Shown piece by piece: positions 30,120 to 38,566 of a stretch of 62,709 bases of DNA; positions within the stretch are counted from its first letter, which is position 1; every line of letters starts with the position of its first letter. The notes beneath the pieces were generated by a model, which worked only from the letters and a program-made list of their open reading frames with translations, did not search any database and had not been told where the DNA came from. The DNA lies in contig NZ_SMLC01000023.1 in NCBI RefSeq assembly GCF_004349245.1, forward strand, positions 1-62,709, in the 5' to 3' direction. The translations under genes and the position numbers were made by a program. This DNA comes from Actinomadura sp. 6K520. GTDB taxonomy: Bacteria; Actinomycetota; Actinomycetes; Streptosporangiales; Streptosporangiaceae.

Positions 30120-31178
30120 ATGCGAGCATTGCGACTGCGGGAATGGAGGTCCGACCCGGTGCCGGTCGACGTCCCCGATCCCGAACCCGGGCCCGGCCAG
30201 GTCGTCATCCGGGTCGGCGGCGCGGGGGCATGCCACTCGGACCTGCACCTGATGCGCGACTTCGAAGGCGGGCAGCTCCCCTGGGCACCGCCGTTCACCC
30301 TCGGGCACGAGAACGCCGGATGGGTAATGGCACTCGGAGACGGTGTGACCGGGCTCCAGGTCGGGCAGCCGGTCGCCGTCTACGGCCCGTGGGGCTGCGG
30401 GACGTGCGCGCGCTGCCGCCTCGGCGCGGAGAACTACTGCGAGGACCCGGCGAACGCGCCCGTACCGTCCGGCGGCGGCGGACTCGGCCTTGACGGAGGC
30501 ATGGCCGAGTACATGGTCATCCCCGACGCGCGGCTCCTCCTCCCGCTTCCCGACGGCCTCGACCCGGCGATCGCGGCGCCGCTCACCGACGCCGGTCTCA
30601 CGCCCTACCACGCCGTCCGCCGGTCCTGGGGGAAGCTGCCGCCCGGTGCGACCGCGGTCGTGATCGGCGCGGGCGGGCTCGGGCACCTCGCCGTCCAGAT
30701 CCTCAAGGCCACCACCGCCGCGACCGTCATCGCCGTCGACACCCGCACCGAGGCCCTCGACCTCGCGCTGCGGAACGGCGCCGACCTCGCCGTCCCGTCC
30801 GATGACGGGACGGCGGCGAGCATTCGCGACGCCACCGGGGGACGCGGCGCCGACGTCGTCCTGGACTTCGTCGGCTCCGACTCGACCCTCGCCATGGCCG
30901 CGGCCTCGGTCCGGACGCTCGGCGATGTGACCATCGTCGGCATCGGCGGCGGCACCCTGCCGCTGTCGTTCTTCTCCGTCCCCTACGAGGTGTCCCTGCA
31001 GACGACCTACTGGGGCACCAGACCGGAACTCGTCGAGGTCCTCGACCTGGCCGCGCGAGGGCTGCTGCGTCCCGACATCGTCCAGTTCCCCCTGGACCGG
31101 GCGATGGACGCATACCGGCAGATGGAGGCCGGGGAGCTCACCGGACGGGCCGTGATCGTCCCTTCCCCGCACGAATGA
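30120..31178 (+). CDS. Zinc-dependent NAD(P) alcohol dehydrogenase
   Basis: 352 aa from ATG 30120 with a strong GGAGGAGG site. Catalytic zinc ligands are in GACHSDLH and GHENAG. The structural zinc site has four Cys (CGTCARCRLGAENYC). The Rossmann motif is VIGAGGLGHLAVQ. This is the medium-chain dehydrogenase superfamily; the alcohol or aldehyde substrate is not predictable. Under a DosR-like box, a role in reoxidising NADH at low oxygen is a reasonable inference. Confidence 0.93.
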   Translation: MRALRLREWRSDPVPVDVPDPEPGPGQVVIRVGGAGACHSDLHLMRDFEGGQLPWAPPFTLGHENAGWVMALGDGVTGLQVGQPVAVYGPWGCGTCARCRLGAENYCEDPANAPVPSGGGGLGLDGGMAEYMVIPDARLLLPLPDGLDPAIAAPLTDAGLTPYHAVRRSWGKLPPGATAVVIGAGGLGHLAVQILKATTAATVIAVDTRTEALDLALRNGADLAVPSDDGTAASIRDATGGRGADVVLDFVGSDSTLAMAAASVRTLGDVTIVGIGGGTLPLSFFSVPYEVSLQTTYWGTRPELVEVLDLAARGLLRPDIVQFPLDRAMDAYRQMEAGELTGRAVIVPSPHE

Positions 31179-31215
31179 CGTAGCGGGGAGAACGAGCCGT
31201 TCAGCGGACGGCGGG

Positions 31216-31229
31216 GGGACCTTCGTCCG
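31216..31229. promoter_or_regulatory. DosR/DevR-like box, GGGACCTTCGTCCG
   Basis: Same 14-mer as at 30051. It is 59 nt upstream of the ATG of a 32-codon remnant and 167 nt upstream of the large membrane fusion gene, so it may drive both. Confidence 0.6.
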
Positions 31230-31288
31230 CTGCACCGGCCGACGCGGTGGAGGACGCTGAAAGTCCCCATCAAGGACGGTGAGCCACG

Positions 31289-31387
31289 ATGCGACGCATC
31301 ACCGCACTCTTCACGGCCGCCCTGCCCCCCGCGAGCATCCAGGGACTCCGCGACGCCGGCTGCTCCCTCACCGCCCTCGACGCCTGA
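31289..31387 (+). CDS. 32-aa open frame, possible remnant of a deleted gene
   Basis: Starts MRRITALFTAALPP and ends ALDA. Its ATG sits at the spacing from the DosR-like box (59 nt) that full genes in this block show, which suggests it is the true first gene of this transcript, cut short by a deletion. I do not recognise the family. It ends 9 nt before the ATG of the membrane fusion gene, so it might also act as a leader peptide. Evidence for translation is position and GC-rich codon use only. Confidence 0.4.
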   Translation: MRRITALFTAALPPASIQGLRDAGCSLTALDA

Positions 31388-31396
31388 GGTGAACGC

Positions 31397-34300
31397 ATGA
31401 GCACGCGGGTCGCCGAAGGCGGCCTCGCCGACTCCTCGGCTTCCGGTGACGGCGAAGCGGGACGGGGACGCGCCCGGACGTGGTTCGGCCGCGTCCTCGC
31501 CCTGCTGGTGGTCGCCGCGATCTTCGGCAAGATCCTGCCCGGCTTCGTCGACCTGGCTGAGGTCGCCGAGATCCTGCGCACGCGGGTGACCACGGCGGAG
31601 CTCGTCCTGCTGTCGGTGCTCACGGCACTGTCGGTGCTCGCGTCGGCCGCCGCGCTCAGCGCGGCGCTTCCCGGCCTGAGGCTCCTGCCCGCGGCGGTCA
31701 TCAACGTGGTGACCACCGCGCTCTCCTACGCCCTGCCGGGCGGCGGCGCCGCCGGGGCGGCGCTGAACGTCGCGATGTCCCGGGAGCTCGGCTTCCGGGC
31801 GGTTCCGATCGCGCTGCAGGTGCTGGTGACCGGCCTTTGGAACGTCGTCTCCCGGCTGACCCTGCCGCTGCTCGCGCTGGGCCTGCTCGCCCTGGTGTCG
31901 GACGTTCCCCCGGGGATCCGCGGGGCCGGGGTCCTGGGAGTGGGGCTGGCCGCCGTGCTCGTCGCGCTGACGGGTGTCATGCTCTGGAACGATCGCGCGG
32001 CATCCGCCGTGGCGGCCTCCGGATACCGCGCGGCCCGCCTCGTCCTGCGGCTGCTGCGACGCGAGGCGGGCGACCATACCGGTGGCGTGGCGCGGTTCCA
32101 GGGCGAGGCCCGGGAGCTGATCCGCGCCCGGTGGCTCGCCCTGACACTGTCGGCCATCGCCTACCACGCCAGCGTGTTCGCGGTGCTCTACCTGTCGTTG
32201 CAGGCCGCGGGCACCACCCGGGTGGGCGTCCTGGAGGCCTTCGCCGTGTACACGGTGGCGCGGCAGGTGACGGTCATCCCGCTCACCCCGGGCAGCGCGG
32301 GCGTGCTCGAACTGGCGCTGATCGGCGGGCTGAACCTCACCGGGGCGGACCTGCCCGCGGCCGCGGCGGGCGTGCTGCTGTTCCGGTTCTTCACCTATCT
32401 GGCCTACCTGCCGGCGGGCGGCGTGCTGTGGTCGTGGTGGCGGTGGATCCGCCCGGCCACCGCCGCGCGGCCGCGCCGGGCCGCGTTCCGCCACCCGATG
32501 GACGCGGTCCGGCCGGCGCTCGCGCTGACCCTACTGGCGTTGCTGGTCGCGGTGAGCCGGGGCGTGCCCGGCTGGGACGCCGATCTGTTCCGGCTCTTGA
32601 ACGATCTTCCCGACGTGATCGAGCCGCCGGTGTGGCTGGTGATGCAGGGCGGCTGGCTCGGCGCCGCCGCCGCCGCGATGGCGGCCGCCGCCGCTTTCCG
32701 CCGGTTCCGCCTCGCCGCCGCGCTGGGCGGAAGCGGGCTGCTCGCGTGGATCCTGGCCAAGGTCGTCAAGGAGGTCGCCGGCCGGCCGCGGCCGGCCGCG
32801 CTGCTGGAGGATGTCACGCTCCGAGCCGACGCGACGCCCTGGGGAACGGGTTTCGTCGCCGGGCACACGGCCGTCGCCGCCGCGCTGGTCACGGTCGCCG
32901 GCGCGTATCTTCCGCGTCCGTACCGGCGCGTCCTGTGGCTCGTGGTCGCCGTCGTCGGCGCCGCCAGAATCTATATAGGGGCGCATTTTCCGCTGGACGC
33001 GCTCGGCGGGGCGGCGCTGGGCTGGGCGGTGGGGGCGGCGGTGCTGCTCGTCGCCGGGACGCCGGGCCACCGGCCCCGGCTCGCGGCGGTACGGGAGCTG
33101 CTCGCCGGGCACGGCTCGACGGTGACGGACGTGCGGGAGGTGCCGGGCGATCTGCGGCATGCGGTGCCCTTCGCCGTCACCACGTCCGCCGGTCGCCTCT
33201 TCGTCAAGGTGGTCGGCCGTGACCAGCGCGACGCCGACACGCTGCACCGGCTGGGCCGCCTGTGGCGCCGCAGGCCGGGTGAGCCGCCGTTCGCCACCGC
33301 CAAGCACCTCGCCGAACACGAGGGCTATCTGCTCATGCGTGCCCGGCGAGCCGGTGCCCGCGTCCCGGCCATCCGGTTCGTGGCCGAGGCCGGCCCGGGC
33401 GGCTGGGCACTGGTGATGGACCATGTCGACGGCCGCCCCATGACCGCGGCCGGTGAGCTCGCCCAGGACGCGCTGGACGACCTGTGGCGGCAGTACGCCG
33501 CGCTGCGCGGGGACCGCATCGCGCACCGCGACCTCGCGCCGGAGAACATCCTGATCGACGGGCGGGGACGTCCCTGGATCGTCGGCTGGGGACGCGCCGA
33601 GACCGACACGGCACCGGAAGTGCTGGACGACGACGCGGACCGGCTGCTCGCCATGACCGCCGCGGCCACCACCCGCGGGCAGGCGCTGGCGGCGGCGCGG
33701 CGCGTGCTGGGCGCCGACGAGTCGGCCGGGCTCGCCGCCCGGTCCGGGGACCACGCGCAGCGGCCGTCCTCGCGGATCCTCCGCAAGCGATGGCCCGATC
33801 GTCTGCGGGCATCCCGGTTCGCGCTGTTCCCGCCGAAGTCGCCCGTCACGGCGCGGCATCCGGCCGACGTGGTCCGGGTCCTCGCCGGGCTCGCCGTCTG
33901 CTCGTCCCTGGCGATCTTCGCCGCGGACGGGTTCCTGCTGGGCACGGAGGCCGGGGTGTTCCGCCTCGTCAACCACCTGCCCGGCTGGCTGTTCCGGCCG
34001 GTCGACATCGTGATGCAGACCGGTGCCCTCGGCGCGGTCGCGGTCACGGCGGCGGCCGCGCTGGCCGCCCGCCGGGTCCGGCTCGCCGCCGACCTGGCCC
34101 TCGGGGGCACCGCCGCCTGGCTGCTCGCCAAGCTGATCAAGGATTGGGCCGACCGCGGCCGGCCCGGGGCGCTGCTGGAGGAGGTCGTCCTGCGCGGCGC
34201 GCACGAGGGCGGCCTCGGGTTCGTCTCCGGCCACGCCGCCGTGGCCGCCGCCCTGGCGACGGTCGCCGCCGCGCACGTCCGCCGCCCGGTCCGGTGGGTG

Positions 34301-36163
34301 CTGTGGACCGTCGCGGTCGCCGTGGCCGTGGCGCGCGTCTACGTCGGCGCCCACTTCCCGCTGGACGTCGTCGCGGGAGCCGCGCTCGGATGGGCGATCG
34401 GCGGCGCCGTCCACCTCGTGCGCGGCACACCGAACCACGTTCCGCCGCCGGCGCGGATCGCCACCGGACTGATCCGCTGCGGCCTGGCGGAACCCGACGT
34501 CAGGCCGGTGAAGGCGGACGCGCGCGGTTCGGTTCCGTTCACCGCCGTCACCGCCGACGGCCGCACCGCGTTCGTCAAGGCGCTCGGCCGTGACCAGCGC
34601 GACGCGGACCTGCTGTTCAAGGCCGCCCGCTTCCTGCTGTACCGCGAGGTCGAGGACGAGACACCGATGGCGAGCCCCAAACGGCAGGTGGAGCACGAGG
34701 CGTACATGCTGATGCGCGCCGCGGCGGCGGGCGCACGCGTGCCCGCCGTCATCGGCGTGGCGCCCGCCGGGCACGGCACCTGGATCCTCGCCGAGGAGGC
34801 CGTCGAGACCGACGGCCGTCCCCTCCGCTCGCTCGACGACGCCCGCCTGCGCATGCTGTGGGGGGAGGTGGCGAAACTCCACGCGGCGCGCATCGCCCAC
34901 CGCGATCTGCGGTCGGCCAACATCCTCGTGGCCACCGGGGGCCGTCCCGTGCTCATCGACTTCGGCTTCGCCGAGGACGCGGCCGGCGATGGGCGGCTGG
35001 CCCAGGACGTGGCCGAGCTCCTCGTCTCCACCGCGCTGCTCACCGGTCCGCGGCGTTCCGTCCGGGCGGCGGTCGACGTGCTCGGCATGCCCGCCGTCGA
35101 GGCCGCCGCCCCCTATCTGCAGCCCCTCGCCCTGGCGGGCTCCACACGGACGGAGCTGCGGAGGCACCCCCGGCTCCTGGACGAGCTCCGCCGGACGCTG
35201 ACCGGTACGGGCGCCACCCGCGTCGAGCCCCGGCCGCTGGCGCGGATCCCGACCCGGCCCTGGCTCCTGCTGCTGCTCGTCGCCGCGGGATTCGTCACCT
35301 ACCACGCACTGGCCGGCATCGCGGGCCCGCGCTCCCCGCTGGCCGTGCTCTCGGACGTCCACGTGCGCTGGCTCCTCGCCGCCGTGCTGCTCGTGGCGGC
35401 CTCGTACGCGGCGGGCGCACTCTCCCTGATGGGCGCCTCCCCGCGCGACCTGGCCTTCGGACGCACCTGGACGCGCCAGGTCGCCGCCTCCTACGCCGCC
35501 CGGCAGCACCCGGCCGGCCGGGGCGGCGACGCCGTCCTCGGCGCGTACCTCCGCGAGCATGGAGCCGGGCCGAACGAAGCCACCGAGACGGTCGCGCTCA
35601 CCAGGCTGACCGGTGCGCTCGTGCACCTGATCGCCCTGGCGCTGGCCGTGGCCGCGGCGACCGCGCAGGGATGGGGAACGCCGCACTCGCCGGCTTGGTC
35701 CGGACGGCTGCTCCTGATCGTTTCGGCGGTGGCCGCGCTCGGCGGGGTGCTGCTGTGGCGCCGGCGGGCGGAGGTCGTCCTGCCGCTGCGGATGGCCGCG
35801 GTGGGTCTGCCCGGGCGGCTGCGTCGGCCGGGGCGCCTCATCGCGTTGCTCGCGGGCGGTTCCGCGGTCACCTCCTGCTCGGTGCTGGTCTTCCTCGCCG
35901 TGTGCCTCGCCGTGGGCGTGCCGATCCCACCGGCGGTCCTGGCGGCGATCCTGCTGCTGCTGATCCCCCTGCGGCTCCTCGGCCCGCTCCCGGGCGGCCT
36001 GGGTGTGGTCGAGCCGGTCCTCGTCCTGGCCCTGGTCACGTTCGGGACCGGTGCCACCGAAGCCGTCCTGGCCGTCCTGCTCTACCGGCTCCTGAGCTTC
36101 TGGCTGCCGATCCTGCCCGGCGCCCTGGTCCACCACGGACGAGCCCTTCACCATCGTCGCTGA
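31397..36163 (+). CDS. Six-part membrane fusion: LPG-TM / PAP2 / kinase-like / PAP2 / kinase-like / LPG-TM
   Basis: A 1588-aa protein. Approximate order: residues 30-340, an eight-helix region like the membrane domain of lysylphosphatidylglycerol synthases (UPF0104); 375-555, PAP2 phosphatase with KEVAGRPRP, VAGH and GAHFPLD; 570-790, an ABC1/RIO-like kinase with HRDLAPENI but GWG in place of DFG; 815-1010, second PAP2 (KDWADRGRP, VSGH, GAHFPLD); 1020-1260, second kinase with HRDLRSANI and an intact DFG; 1285-1588, second LPG-type membrane domain (LGPLPGGLGVVEP). Both phosphatase sites look complete; the first kinase looks degenerate. The two PAP2-kinase units are clearly paralogous, so the gene grew by internal duplication. 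Lipid phosphate removal and lipid flipping are plausible from the families; the substrate is unknown. The SD is GAGGTGAACGC. Confidence 0.9.
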   Translation: MSTRVAEGGLADSSASGDGEAGRGRARTWFGRVLALLVVAAIFGKILPGFVDLAEVAEILRTRVTTAELVLLSVLTALSVLASAAALSAALPGLRLLPAAVINVVTTALSYALPGGGAAGAALNVAMSRELGFRAVPIALQVLVTGLWNVVSRLTLPLLALGLLALVSDVPPGIRGAGVLGVGLAAVLVALTGVMLWNDRAASAVAASGYRAARLVLRLLRREAGDHTGGVARFQGEARELIRARWLALTLSAIAYHASVFAVLYLSLQAAGTTRVGVLEAFAVYTVARQVTVIPLTPGSAGVLELALIGGLNLTGADLPAAAAGVLLFRFFTYLAYLPAGGVLWSWWRWIRPATAARPRRAAFRHPMDAVRPALALTLLALLVAVSRGVPGWDADLFRLLNDLPDVIEPPVWLVMQGGWLGAAAAAMAAAAAFRRFRLAAALGGSGLLAWILAKVVKEVAGRPRPAALLEDVTLRADATPWGTGFVAGHTAVAAALVTVAGAYLPRPYRRVLWLVVAVVGAARIYIGAHFPLDALGGAALGWAVGAAVLLVAGTPGHRPRLAAVRELLAGHGSTVTDVREVPGDLRHAVPFAVTTSAGRLFVKVVGRDQRDADTLHRLGRLWRRRPGEPPFATAKHLAEHEGYLLMRARRAGARVPAIRFVAEAGPGGWALVMDHVDGRPMTAAGELAQDALDDLWRQYAALRGDRIAHRDLAPENILIDGRGRPWIVGWGRAETDTAPEVLDDDADRLLAMTAAATTRGQALAAARRVLGADESAGLAARSGDHAQRPSSRILRKRWPDRLRASRFALFPPKSPVTARHPADVVRVLAGLAVCSSLAIFAADGFLLGTEAGVFRLVNHLPGWLFRPVDIVMQTGALGAVAVTAAAALAARRVRLAADLALGGTAAWLLAKLIKDWADRGRPGALLEEVVLRGAHEGGLGFVSGHAAVAAALATVAAAHVRRPVRWVLWTVAVAVAVARVYVGAHFPLDVVAGAALGWAIGGAVHLVRGTPNHVPPPARIATGLIRCGLAEPDVRPVKADARGSVPFTAVTADGRTAFVKALGRDQRDADLLFKAARFLLYREVEDETPMASPKRQVEHEAYMLMRAAAAGARVPAVIGVAPAGHGTWILAEEAVETDGRPLRSLDDARLRMLWGEVAKLHAARIAHRDLRSANILVATGGRPVLIDFGFAEDAAGDGRLAQDVAELLVSTALLTGPRRSVRAAVDVLGMPAVEAAAPYLQPLALAGSTRTELRRHPRLLDELRRTLTGTGATRVEPRPLARIPTRPWLLLLLVAAGFVTYHALAGIAGPRSPLAVLSDVHVRWLLAAVLLVAASYAAGALSLMGASPRDLAFGRTWTRQVAASYAARQHPAGRGGDAVLGAYLREHGAGPNEATETVALTRLTGALVHLIALALAVAAATAQGWGTPHSPAWSGRLLLIVSAVAALGGVLLWRRRAEVVLPLRMAAVGLPGRLRRPGRLIALLAGGSAVTSCSVLVFLAVCLAVGVPIPPAVLAAILLLLIPLRLLGPLPGGLGVVEPVLVLALVTFGTGATEAVLAVLLYRLLSFWLPILPGALVHHGRALHHRR

Positions 36164-36212
36164 TCACGCCGAGAGCGGCCCGCTCCCGGGGGGCGTGGGT
36201 CCGCCGAAGCGG

Positions 36213-36226
36213 GTGACCTTCGGCCC
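36213..36226. promoter_or_regulatory. DosR/DevR-like box (weaker), GTGACCTTCGGCCC
   Basis: Matches the shared ACCTTCG core but only part of the palindrome. It is 51 nt upstream of the SHOCT gene ATG. Confidence 0.45.
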
Positions 36227-36277
36227 TGTCCGCGGTGCGGCCGGAGGCGCAGGGTGGAGGTGTCAGGAGGTATGGCG

Positions 36278-36577
36278 ATGAATACCGGTCATGCCCTTGC
36301 CCTCGCCGCTCACGGCGACGGCTGGGGACACATGGGAAACGGCGCCTGGTCCGGCTGGATGTGGTTGGGAGGTGTGGCGATGGTGCTGCTGTGGACCGCC
36401 ATCATCGGCGGTGCCGCGTGGCTGATCGTCCGTGCCACCGCGACTTCCCGCCGCGCCGAGGCGTCCGGCCACCGCGAGACGGGACTGGAGCGCGCCCGCG
36501 AAATCCTCGCCGAACGGTACGCCGGCGGCGAGATCGACACCGCGGAGTACGACGAGCGGCTCGCCAAGCTGGGGTAG
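36278..36577 (+). CDS. SHOCT-domain membrane protein
   Basis: 99 aa from ATG 36278, 7 nt after AGGAGG; the ATG at 36272 would be too close to it. One membrane segment lies at about 30-52 (WLGGVAMVLLWTAIIGGAAWL), preceded by a Gly/Trp/His-rich stretch. The C-terminal SHOCT motif is AREILAERYAGGEIDTAEYDERL. SHOCT segments are short oligomerisation helices. The role is unknown, but such proteins accompany universal stress proteins in actinomycete stress loci, as here. Confidence 0.85.
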   Translation: MNTGHALALAAHGDGWGHMGNGAWSGWMWLGGVAMVLLWTAIIGGAAWLIVRATATSRRAEASGHRETGLERAREILAERYAGGEIDTAEYDERLAKLG

Positions 36578-36587
36578 CCGCGCGGTG

Positions 36588-36612
36588 GCCGGCCGCCCCT
36601 CAGGCGGCCGGC
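36588..36612. terminator. Hairpin between convergent SHOCT and USP genes
   Basis: Perfect 10-bp arms GCCGGCCGCC / GGCGGCCGGC with a 5-nt loop. The loop contains the TGA of the universal stress protein gene. It could end transcripts from both sides. There is no T tract. Confidence 0.5.
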
Positions 36613-37481
36613 GGCGCGGTGGGGTCGGGGACGATCGCGACCGTGCAGGGGGCATGGTGCAGCATCGCCGAGCTGGTCGCTCCCAGCAGCAGTGGATCCA
36701 CGCCCCCGATCCCGCGGTCGCCGACGACCAGGAGGTCGGCGCCGGAGGCCGCCTCCAGCAGGGCCTCCCGCGGACGCTCCAGCTGCAGCGAGATCTGCAC
36801 GCGGACGTGCGGGTAGCGCCGCCTCCACGGGTGGACGGCCTCGTCCAGCATGGGCGCACGTGTGCGGAGCAGCCGGTCCCGGTCGGTGAACAGGGCAAGC
36901 TCGGCCTCGGGCACCGCGCCCGGCTCCCAGGCTCCGTAGACCACGCGTAGCTCGCTGTCGCGCAGGGCGGCCTCCTCGATGGCGAAGCCGAGCGCCGCGT
37001 CCGAGCCCGCCGATCCGTCGACCCCGGCCACGACGAGGCCCCGGGGCTCGGCGATGCCGCGGACGGCGATCACCGGGCGACGGGTTCGCGCGGGCAGCTG
37101 CACCGCCGTCGACCCGGCGGGCAGGCGATGCCGCTCGTGCGAGCCGACCACGATCAGCTCCGCGTCGGCGGACTCGTGGACGAGCGTCTCGGAGACGGGC
37201 TCGCGCCTGAGCAGCGTGCTCACCTTCCCGCCGACTCCCAGGTCGCGGGCTCGGCGGGCGCCCTCGCGCAGGAGGTTCTCCCCCACCCGCTCGATGACGG
37301 CCTGGACACCGGTGTCGACGTGCTCGCGCGGATAAGGCCACCGCCAGCAGTAGCACATCACCAGGTCAAGGCCGCGGAGCCGGGCCTCCTCGACCGCCCA
37401 GCGCAGCGCCGGCTCGTTCTCTTCGGTTCCGTCGTAGCCCAGCAGGATGTTCGGCCGCTGGACCCGCGTCAGCGCGACCAT
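36600..37481 (-). CDS. Universal stress protein, two tandem USP domains
   Basis: 293 aa with two USP folds. Domain 1 (about 10-143) opens with ILLGYDGTEENEPAL and has VVGSHERHRLPAGS. Domain 2 (about 150-285) opens with VVAGVDGSAGSDAAL and closes with VVGDRGIGGVDPLLLGATSSAMLHHAPC. The GxxG-x9-G(S/T) ATP-binding pattern is recognisable in domain 2. Tandem USPs are typical members of the mycobacterial DosR regulon. A GGGGGAG site precedes the ATG, and a DosR-like box lies 67 nt upstream. It is probably a cytoplasmic ATP-binding stress protein. Confidence 0.93.
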   Translation of the reverse strand: MVALTRVQRPNILLGYDGTEENEPALRWAVEEARLRGLDLVMCYCWRWPYPREHVDTGVQAVIERVGENLLREGARRARDLGVGGKVSTLLRREPVSETLVHESADAELIVVGSHERHRLPAGSTAVQLPARTRRPVIAVRGIAEPRGLVVAGVDGSAGSDAALGFAIEEAALRDSELRVVYGAWEPGAVPEAELALFTDRDRLLRTRAPMLDEAVHPWRRRYPHVRVQISLQLERPREALLEAASGADLLVVGDRGIGGVDPLLLGATSSAMLHHAPCTVAIVPDPTAPPAA

Positions 37482-37548
37482 TGGGTCTCCCCCTTTCCGC
37501 GAACGCAGGCTTCCCCCTCAGTTTCCGCAGGGCACGGGCGTCATGCAG

Positions 37549-37562
37549 GGGTCGAAGGTCCT
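37549..37562. promoter_or_regulatory. DosR/DevR-like box (reads AGGACCTTCGACCC on the minus strand)
   Basis: 67 nt upstream of the USP start at 37481. A second variant (GGGACCGAAGCCCG on the minus strand, 37604-37617) lies 40 nt further up, so this promoter may have two sites. Confidence 0.6.
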
Positions 37563-37643
37563 ACTGCGCCCCGCGGCCGGCTCACCTGCGCTGCACGGGC
37601 CAACGGGCTTCGGTCCCGGCCATGGGTGACCGCCGTCCATCGC

Positions 37644-38516
37644 TCAGGCGCCGGAACGGTCAGGAACGATCGCGACGGGACTGTGCGCGTGGTGGATCAG
37701 CGCGTGCGTCACCGCACGGCTGCGCGGGACGATCAGGCCCTCCCGGGCATGCGAGCCCGCGATCACCAGGTCGACGTCGTGGGACACGGCCACGAGCGCG
37801 GCCGCGGGGTTGTCCTCGACGATCTCCTCCACGACGTCCACACCGGGGAAACGCTTGCGCAACGGCGCGTGCGCCTCGATGACACGCCAGCGCGCCCGCT
37901 CCTCGACACGCTTCAGGTCGGCTCCCGCGCCGGGCCCGTCCAGCGCCTCGGGGTACCGCCAGGCGTGCACCACGCGGAGCCGGGCGTGCCGCGCGTCAGC
38001 GGCGCGGAACGCGTACTCCAGGGCCGCGGAGTCATCACCCAGGCCGGCTCCCACGGCGATCTCGCCATGTCCGCCGGCGGGCTCGGCCGGCGATTCGCCG
38101 CGGATCACCACGACCGGGCAGGCGGCGTGCCGGACGACGCCCAGTCCGACCGACCCCAGCACGAGGCCCGCGAAACCGCCCAGGCCGCGGTGCCCGACCA
38201 CCAGTTCGAACGCCCTCTCGGACTGGTCGGCCAAGGCACGGACAGTGTGCCCGGACACCAACTCAACGCTCACCGGCACTTCGGGCCGGTGGCCGTGGGC
38301 GACGCGCTCGGCGCCCGCCAGTACCTCCCCGCCCACGCGGGACACGGAGCCTGCCTCCCCTGGCGCGAGGGTCAGCGGGACGTCGAGCGGCCACCGCTCC
38401 ACCACGTGGACGATCTCCAGGCCGCGTCCGTACCGGGCGGCGTCCTCGGCGGCCCAGGCCACGGCCCGTTCGGACGGAACCGAGCCGTCGGCCCCGACAA
38501 TGATCGGATGGGACAT
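37644..38516 (-). CDS. Universal stress protein, two tandem USP domains
   Basis: 290 aa from ATG 38516 with AGAAGGGAG upstream. Domain 1 begins IIVGADGSVPSERAV and ends with VVGHRGLGGFAGLVLGSVGLGVVRHAACPVVVI. Domain 2 begins IAVGAGLGDDSAALEY and ends with the HHAHSPVAIVP pattern. It lies 50 nt after the next USP gene upstream, without a box between them, so the two are likely one transcript. The longer open frame to 38906 overlaps that gene and is not used. Confidence 0.93.
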   Translation of the reverse strand: MSHPIIVGADGSVPSERAVAWAAEDAARYGRGLEIVHVVERWPLDVPLTLAPGEAGSVSRVGGEVLAGAERVAHGHRPEVPVSVELVSGHTVRALADQSERAFELVVGHRGLGGFAGLVLGSVGLGVVRHAACPVVVIRGESPAEPAGGHGEIAVGAGLGDDSAALEYAFRAADARHARLRVVHAWRYPEALDGPGAGADLKRVEERARWRVIEAHAPLRKRFPGVDVVEEIVEDNPAAALVAVSHDVDLVIAGSHAREGLIVPRSRAVTHALIHHAHSPVAIVPDRSGA

Positions 38517-38566
38517 GTCAACTCCCTTCTCAGTCCTCCCGGGGGTGTCGCACAGAGCACGTGGGA

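Noticed and set aside
32531..36154. A 1207-codon open frame antisense to the membrane fusion gene
   Set aside because: It is low-complexity Arg/Gly/Gln-rich translation, the normal shadow of a GC-rich gene. The plus strand has phosphatase and kinase motifs in order.
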